A stretch of 33,002 nucleotides of DNA from Paracoccaceae bacterium (lineage in GTDB: Bacteria; Pseudomonadota; Alphaproteobacteria; Rhodobacterales; Rhodobacteraceae). The stretch spans positions 1-33,002 of the forward strand of contig WOUW01000012.1 in the NCBI GenBank assembly GCA_009773055.1, written 5' to 3'. The position numbers and the translations under genes are program-made. Of the stretch, positions 28,981-33,002 are shown in pieces (within the stretch, counting starts at the first letter, position 1; every line of letters begins with the position of its first letter). The notes under the pieces were generated by a model, which ran no database searches, was not told the origin of the DNA, and was given only the letters and a program-made list of their open reading frames with translations.

Positions 28981-29403
28981 ATGACGGTGGTAATGGACGC
29001 AGCGGCGCTGACAGAGTTCCTGTTGCGCGACTTTGGCCAGGTGGCAAATGACTATCTGGTTGAAAGCGTCGGTACCGAGGGCGTTACGCTGCGCCTGACG
29101 GTCGCTGACCGGCATCTGCGGCCCGGAGGCACGGTCAGCGGGCCTGCGATCTTTGCGCTGGTCGATGTGGCGATGTATCTGGCGATCCTGTCACGGATCG
29201 GGCCGGTGGCCCTGACGGTGACCACCAGCTGTGCCATCGACTTCATGCGCAAACCGGCGGCAGGCTGCGACCTGCGCGGTGAGGCGCGGGTGTTGAAGCT
29301 GGGTCGCAGCCTGGCAGTTGGCGATGTGATGGTCTTCAGCGATGGTCAGGCCGAGCCGGTCGCCCGTGCAAGCCTGACCTATTCGATCCCGCCGAAGCGT
29401 TAG
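28981..29403 (+). CDS. PaaI-type acyl-CoA thioesterase (hotdog fold)
   Basis: This is a 140-residue protein. RHLRPGGTVSGPAIFALVDVAMYLAIL is the hotdog helix with the acidic catalytic position (LVDVAM). VTTSCAIDFMRKPAAGCDLRGEARVLKLGRSLAVGDV is the following sheet. This is the DUF4442/PaaI thioesterase group, which hydrolyses acyl-CoA esters; the substrate is unknown. Divergence from the crotonase gene suggests a shared acyl-CoA role. The stop overlaps the bactofilin stop (convergent). Confidence 0.85.
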   Translation: MTVVMDAAALTEFLLRDFGQVANDYLVESVGTEGVTLRLTVADRHLRPGGTVSGPAIFALVDVAMYLAILSRIGPVALTVTTSCAIDFMRKPAAGCDLRGEARVLKLGRSLAVGDVMVFSDGQAEPVARASLTYSIPPKR

Positions 29404-29789
29404 CTCTTGGGCTTGAGGAAGCGCCCTTCGATCTGCGCGCCGCTTTCGATGACAAGGCTTGCAGTGGTCACGTCGGCCTTCACCTGGGACGAGGCGCGCA
29501 GCGTGAAGCTTTCGCAGGTCACCTTGCCGTCGAACTTGCCCTTCACCTCGACCGTGTGGGCATTGACCGAGCCCTTGACCCGGCCTTCTTGCCCGATGAT
29601 CAGGCCGTTTGCGGTGATGTTGCCTTCGATTTCGCCCAGCACTTCGACCGATCCGGTCGAGGTGATCTCACCCGTGATCTTCAGATCGGCGCCAAGGACT
29701 GAGCGCGCCGAGTTGCTGCCGGGGGCCGAGGGGCGCGAAACCGTGGGGGCGGGCGGGGCCGAGGTCGGGTCGGAGGTCTTGGAAAACAT
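29400..29789 (-). CDS. bactofilin (polymer-forming cytoskeletal protein)
   Basis: This is a 129-residue protein. After a proline/serine-rich N-terminus (SAPPAPTVSRPSAPG), the bactofilin beta-helix repeats SVLGADLKITGEITSTGSVEVLGEIEGNITANGLIIGQEGRVKGSV and KGKFDGKVTCESFTL run to LVIESGAQIEGRF. Such proteins polymerise without nucleotide into membrane-bound filaments that position cell-wall enzymes. ATG at 29789 is preceded by AAGGATTG. The same frame is open for another 1.4 kb upstream, but that is antisense to the agmatinase gene and is not coding. Confidence 0.92.
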   Translation of the reverse strand: MFSKTSDPTSAPPAPTVSRPSAPGSNSARSVLGADLKITGEITSTGSVEVLGEIEGNITANGLIIGQEGRVKGSVNAHTVEVKGKFDGKVTCESFTLRASSQVKADVTTASLVIESGAQIEGRFLKPKS

Positions 29790-29969
29790 AGCAGGCAATC
29801 CTTGGATCAGGGCCTTGGGCGAGGAGTTGGCCTGATAAGGACGGATCGCGGTTGCCCGGTCAAGGGCCGCGTTCGTCCGGCGGCAGCTTTCCCCGGGGCG
29901 GATGTCGCAAGCGGGGCTGACAAGCCGGGGGTGGGGTGGTGAGATGCGCCCGGGAATCAGGGGGTCTGC

Positions 29970-30935
29970 ATGCAGGATAGCTTCTTTCAGCCGGTGTCGG
30001 GCTTCGATCTGCCGCGCTTTGCCGGGGTGCCGACCTTCATGCGCTTGCCGCATGTGCCGTTCGACCATCCGCGGTTTGCCGAGGTCCAGATCGGGCTGAT
30101 CGGCGCGCCTTGGGACGGCGGAACGACGAACCGCCCCGGTCCCCGGCACGGGCCGCGTCAGCTTCGCGACCTGTCGACGATGATCCGGGCGATGAACGGG
30201 GCGACCTGGGTGGCGCCATTTGAACTGGCGCGTTGCGCGGACCTGGGGGATGTTGCCCCGAACCCGGGCGACCTGATGGATTCGATGGCGCGGATGGAGG
30301 CGTTCTACGACCGGGTGGTCGCGGCGGGGGTCCGACCCTTGACCGGGGGCGGGGACCATCTCTGTTCGCTGCCTATCCTGCGGGCGGTGGCGAAGTCGCG
30401 GCCGGCGGGGATGATCCAGTTCGACAGCCACACCGACCTGAATGACGTCTATTTCGGCACCTCGCGCTACAACCATGGAACGCCGTTCCGACGTGCGGTG
30501 GAGGAGGGGCTGATTGACCCCAAGCGCTATTGCCTTGTCGGCATCCGGGGCACGGCTTACGGGCGCGAGGACTGGGACTTTGCCGCCGCGAACGGCATTC
30601 GGATCATCCCGATCGCCGAGTTCCATGCGAGGGGGGCAGAGGACGTGATGGTCGAAGCGCGCGAGATCGTGGGGACGGGGCCAGTTTACGTGACCTATGA
30701 CATCGACTTCGTGGACCCGACCTTTGCGCCTGGCACCGGGACGCCGGAGGTGGGCGGGCCGAATTCCTGGCAGGCGTTGCAGGTGGCGCGAGGCTTGCGC
30801 GGGCTGGACGTGGTCGGGGCGGATCTCGTGGAAGTCTCGCCACCGTTCGATGCCAGCGGCGGGACGGCCTGGCTGGGGATTTCGCTGATGTTCGAGATGT
30901 TGTGCGTGATGGCCGAAGGGGTCTCCCGGGGCTGA
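29970..30935 (+). CDS. agmatinase/guanidinobutyrase-type ureohydrolase
   Basis: This is a 321-residue manganese hydrolase of the arginase superfamily. Metal-binding motifs are GGDHLCSLPILRA, FDSHTDLND and TYDIDFVDPTFAPGTGTPEVGG. GAPWDGGTTNRPGPRHGPRQLRD is the N-terminal family block. It splits a guanidino compound (agmatine or a guanidino acid) into urea and an amine. The first two motifs vary from the common GGDHS and DAHxD, so the substrate is not certain. ATG at 29970 is preceded by CAGGGGGT. The downstream amidohydrolase is on the same strand after a hairpin. Confidence 0.88.
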   Translation: MQDSFFQPVSGFDLPRFAGVPTFMRLPHVPFDHPRFAEVQIGLIGAPWDGGTTNRPGPRHGPRQLRDLSTMIRAMNGATWVAPFELARCADLGDVAPNPGDLMDSMARMEAFYDRVVAAGVRPLTGGGDHLCSLPILRAVAKSRPAGMIQFDSHTDLNDVYFGTSRYNHGTPFRRAVEEGLIDPKRYCLVGIRGTAYGREDWDFAAANGIRIIPIAEFHARGAEDVMVEAREIVGTGPVYVTYDIDFVDPTFAPGTGTPEVGGPNSWQALQVARGLRGLDVVGADLVEVSPPFDASGGTAWLGISLMFEMLCVMAEGVSRG

Positions 30936-30937
30936 CC

Positions 30938-30980
30938 GCCGGGGCGCTGCCCCGGGCCCCGGAGTATTTATGAAATGCGC
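30938..30980. repeat. GGAGTATTT intergenic element, copy 2
   Basis: CCGGGGC-GCT-GCCCCGG (30939-30955) forms a 7-bp stem, followed by GCCCCGGAGTATTTATGAAATG. It shares the GC-rich hairpin and GGAGTATTT..GAAATG pattern with 17124-17157. Its position after the agmatinase stop fits a terminator, and the ATG at 30975 lies inside the element. Confidence 0.5.
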
Positions 30981-30998
30981 AAGCTGGAAGGGGTTGGC

Positions 30999-32660
30999 GT
31001 GTCTGCCGAGATGATCATCATCAATGCGAAGGTCCTGACGATGGACGAGGGGCGTTCTCGGGCCGAGGCGGTGGCCTTGGGTGGTGGTCGCATCCTGGCG
31101 GTCGGGAGCCGGGCCGAGGTGGCGGTGTTGGCGGGGAGGCGGACGCGGATGGTGGATGCCGAAGGGCGGACGCTTTTGCCGGGCTTCGTCGAAAGCCACA
31201 TGCATCTGGTCCTTGGCGGGAATGAGTTGTCGAACTTGCATCTTGGCGGCGTGCAGGGGTTCGACATGCTGGCGCGGCTCTTCCGGGCCTATGCGGCGAA
31301 GAACCCCGGCTTGCCGCTACTGATGGCGCAGGGCGCGGCCTACGAGATTCTGGAGCATCCGGTCACGCGGCATGACCTTGACAGGGTGATCGCAGACCGC
31401 CCCATCGCGATGATGTCGCCGGACCTTCATACGGTCTGGGCCAATACGGCAGCCTTGCAGGCAGCGGGCATCTTGCACGGGGCCGAAATGCCCCCCGGCC
31501 ATGTTGTCGTGATGGGCGCGGACGGGACGGCGGCGGGGAAGCTTCTGGAGTTCGAAGCGTTCAGCCCGGTGTTGGCGCTGACCGGGGATCTTCACCTGCA
31601 GCTTGGCATCGCTACGGGCGGTGAGCCCGACCCCTGGCCCGACGCGGCGCAGCGCGCCAAGGATAAGGAGAAGGTCGCGGCCGGCCTGGCACATTGCGCG
31701 ATGCACGGGATCACCAGCATGGTGAACATGGATGGCAACCGCTATACCTGCGTGCTTCTGAAGGAGATGGAAGCCGAGGGGCGGCTTACGGCCCGGGTCA
31801 AGGTGCCCTTCCACTTCAAGCCGCACATGCCGCTGTCGGAACTGGATCGTGCATCGGCGATGGCGGCGGAGTTCACCGGCGAGTGGGTGACGAGCGGTTT
31901 TGTGAAGATGTTCATGGACGGCGTGGTGGACAGCCGCACCGCCTATATGCTGCAGGACTATCCCGGCACGACGGAACGAAGCGCGCCCCTGTTCGAGGCG
32001 GAGTGGTTCAAGGACATCTGCCGCGAAATCTCGCGCCGGGACTTGCAGATCGCGGTCCATGCCATCGGCGACGGGGCCGTGCGCCAGACCATCGACGGAT
32101 ACGAGGCGGCGGGGCGGCCCGACCTGCGCCACCGGATCGAGCATATCGAGCTGATCGACCGGGCCGATGTGCCAAGGCTGGGGGCGCTGGGGATCACGGC
32201 ATCCGTGCAGCCGCCGCATCCTCCGGGGGCAATGGATTTCCCGATTTCGGCGATGGCTCATGTCTTCCACCGTGATCGCTGGAAGGATGCCTACCTGACC
32301 CGGACGCTGGCCGACAATGGCGCGCATCTGGCCTTCGCAAGCGACTGGCCGGTGACGGATGTCAGCGTGATGCGCGGCATCCAGGCAGCGCTGACCCGGG
32401 TTCCGTATGACGGGTGCCAGGACGAACGGGTGGGGCTGATGGAAACCTTGCGCGCCTATACGGCAGGCGGTGCCTGGGCTGCGCATATGGACGGGCTGAC
32501 GGGGACACTGAAGCCGGGCCTTGCAGCAGATCTGGTGCTGATCGACGGGGACATCGAGGCGATTCCGGCCGAACGGCTGGGCCAGACGGGAATCGCGTTG
32601 ACGATTGCCGGGGGCAGGGTGACGTATGACCCGACAGGCATGGTCGACAAGGCGGCGTGA
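30999..32660 (+). CDS. amidohydrolase family protein, YtcJ-like
   Basis: This is a metal-dependent hydrolase of about 553 residues. LLPGFVESHMHLVLGG carries the HxH zinc motif. The barrel continues with AVHAIGDGAVRQTIDGYE and HRIEHIELID, and the aspartate is in AFASDWPVTDVSVMRGIQ. The ends have the composite beta domain (IIINAKVLTMDEGRSRAEAVALGGGRILAVG; LTGTLKPGLAADLVLID). YtcJ-type enzymes hydrolyse amide bonds of varied substrates. GTG at 30999 is chosen because AAGGGG stands 5 bases before it; ATG at 30975 lies within a repeat and ATG at 31011 has no ribosome site. Confidence 0.85.
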   Translation: MSAEMIIINAKVLTMDEGRSRAEAVALGGGRILAVGSRAEVAVLAGRRTRMVDAEGRTLLPGFVESHMHLVLGGNELSNLHLGGVQGFDMLARLFRAYAAKNPGLPLLMAQGAAYEILEHPVTRHDLDRVIADRPIAMMSPDLHTVWANTAALQAAGILHGAEMPPGHVVVMGADGTAAGKLLEFEAFSPVLALTGDLHLQLGIATGGEPDPWPDAAQRAKDKEKVAAGLAHCAMHGITSMVNMDGNRYTCVLLKEMEAEGRLTARVKVPFHFKPHMPLSELDRASAMAAEFTGEWVTSGFVKMFMDGVVDSRTAYMLQDYPGTTERSAPLFEAEWFKDICREISRRDLQIAVHAIGDGAVRQTIDGYEAAGRPDLRHRIEHIELIDRADVPRLGALGITASVQPPHPPGAMDFPISAMAHVFHRDRWKDAYLTRTLADNGAHLAFASDWPVTDVSVMRGIQAALTRVPYDGCQDERVGLMETLRAYTAGGAWAAHMDGLTGTLKPGLAADLVLIDGDIEAIPAERLGQTGIALTIAGGRVTYDPTGMVDKAA

Positions 32661-33002
32661 TCTTGCATCAAGACGCTGATATTGCGGGACAAATGGGCAA
32701 TTCCGAAAAAATCGTCATCTTTCCGTCATTTTCTGCTTGCGGGTCCGAAGGTGCAGACGTAAAAGCCCCCTCACCGAAGCGGAACGGCGCTGGAAACGGC
32801 GTTGGGAAGGTTCGGAAGCGGTGGTGAAACGCCGCGACGACAATCTGGAGGCAAGACGGCAGGTACGCCAGAAGTTCTGGTGTGCTGCATGTTTTGTGTC
32901 CGCGCTCTTTGAAACTGATTGGTTCATGAAGGGATATGCGGGCGGTTTGGGCGCATCGGCGTCTTACTGCAGCATATCGGCCTAGTAGGGGGTTCATCGA
33001 GA
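32661..33002. other. end of window, no gene recognised
   Basis: Short frames of 70-110 codons exist on both strands, but none has a recognisable family, a good ribosome site or sensible composition. The stretch has lower GC parts (TGCTGCATGTTTTGTG; TTTGAAACTGATTGG) and may hold a promoter for a gene beyond the right edge. Confidence 0.4.

Noticed and set aside
29400-31241. A 613-codon open frame on the minus strand
   Set aside because: Only its last 129 codons (bactofilin, from ATG 29789) are real. The rest is antisense to the agmatinase and amidohydrolase genes and low in recognisable protein sequence.
32668-32997. Short minus- and plus-strand frames at the right edge
   Set aside because: No family, no good ribosome site and biased composition on both strands.

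Overview
The window looks like chromosomal DNA of an alphaproteobacterium of the Rhodobacteraceae type. The evidence is high GC, a chpT-like histidine phosphotransferase, olsB-olsA ornithine-lipid genes, a bactofilin, DUF2059, DUF2200 and DUF3553 proteins, and the obg-proB-proA and rplU-rpmA blocks with nearby GNAT genes that are usual in this family. No phage, plasmid, CRISPR or secondary-metabolite locus is visible.

Layout. (1) 1-6.6 kb is a sugar-uptake locus. It holds an ArsR-like regulator cut by the window edge, a GH51 arabinofuranosidase, a solute-binding protein, two MalF/MalG-type permeases, and a convergent MalK/UgpC-type ATPase. The enzyme and the binding protein are both frame-disrupted, while the permeases and ATPase are intact. 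Two copies of a similar operator-like dyad stand before the GH51 gene and before the ATPase gene. (2) 6.6-7.8 kb holds a 702-bp remnant of an IS3-family element with both terminal repeats, then tRNA-Ser(CGA). (3) 7.9-11 kb holds a secreted DUF2059 protein, rplU-rpmA with promoter, leader hairpin and terminator, an intact GNAT gene, and a second GNAT gene carrying three in-frame stops. (4) 11-19.7 kb is housekeeping: a ThiE-like protein, a TfoX N-terminal protein, TrmJ, a broken membrane-anchored DUF1963 gene, an MltB-type lytic transglycosylase, DUF2200, olsB-olsA, DUF3553 and chpT. (5) 19.7-24.1 kb holds a small membrane protein divergent from a TetR regulator with two tandem operator-like palindromes between them, then the leftward obg-proB-proA operon. 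(6) 24.2-32.7 kb holds ctaA, an M32 carboxypeptidase, a frame-disrupted MFS gene, an ECHDC3-like crotonase, a PaaI-type thioesterase, a bactofilin, an agmatinase-family hydrolase and a YtcJ-like amidohydrolase.

The most notable feature is the number of damaged genes: GH51, binding protein, IS3, second GNAT, DUF1963 and MFS. Either this genome is losing accessory functions or the assembly carries local errors; sequence alone cannot decide. The obg-proB-proA block lies about 12 kb from rplU-rpmA in the opposite orientation, which an inversion of roughly 11.0-24.1 kb would explain. I did not find a convincing new multi-gene system. The best leads are the regulator with its paired operators, the TetR divergon, and two families of short intergenic repeats.
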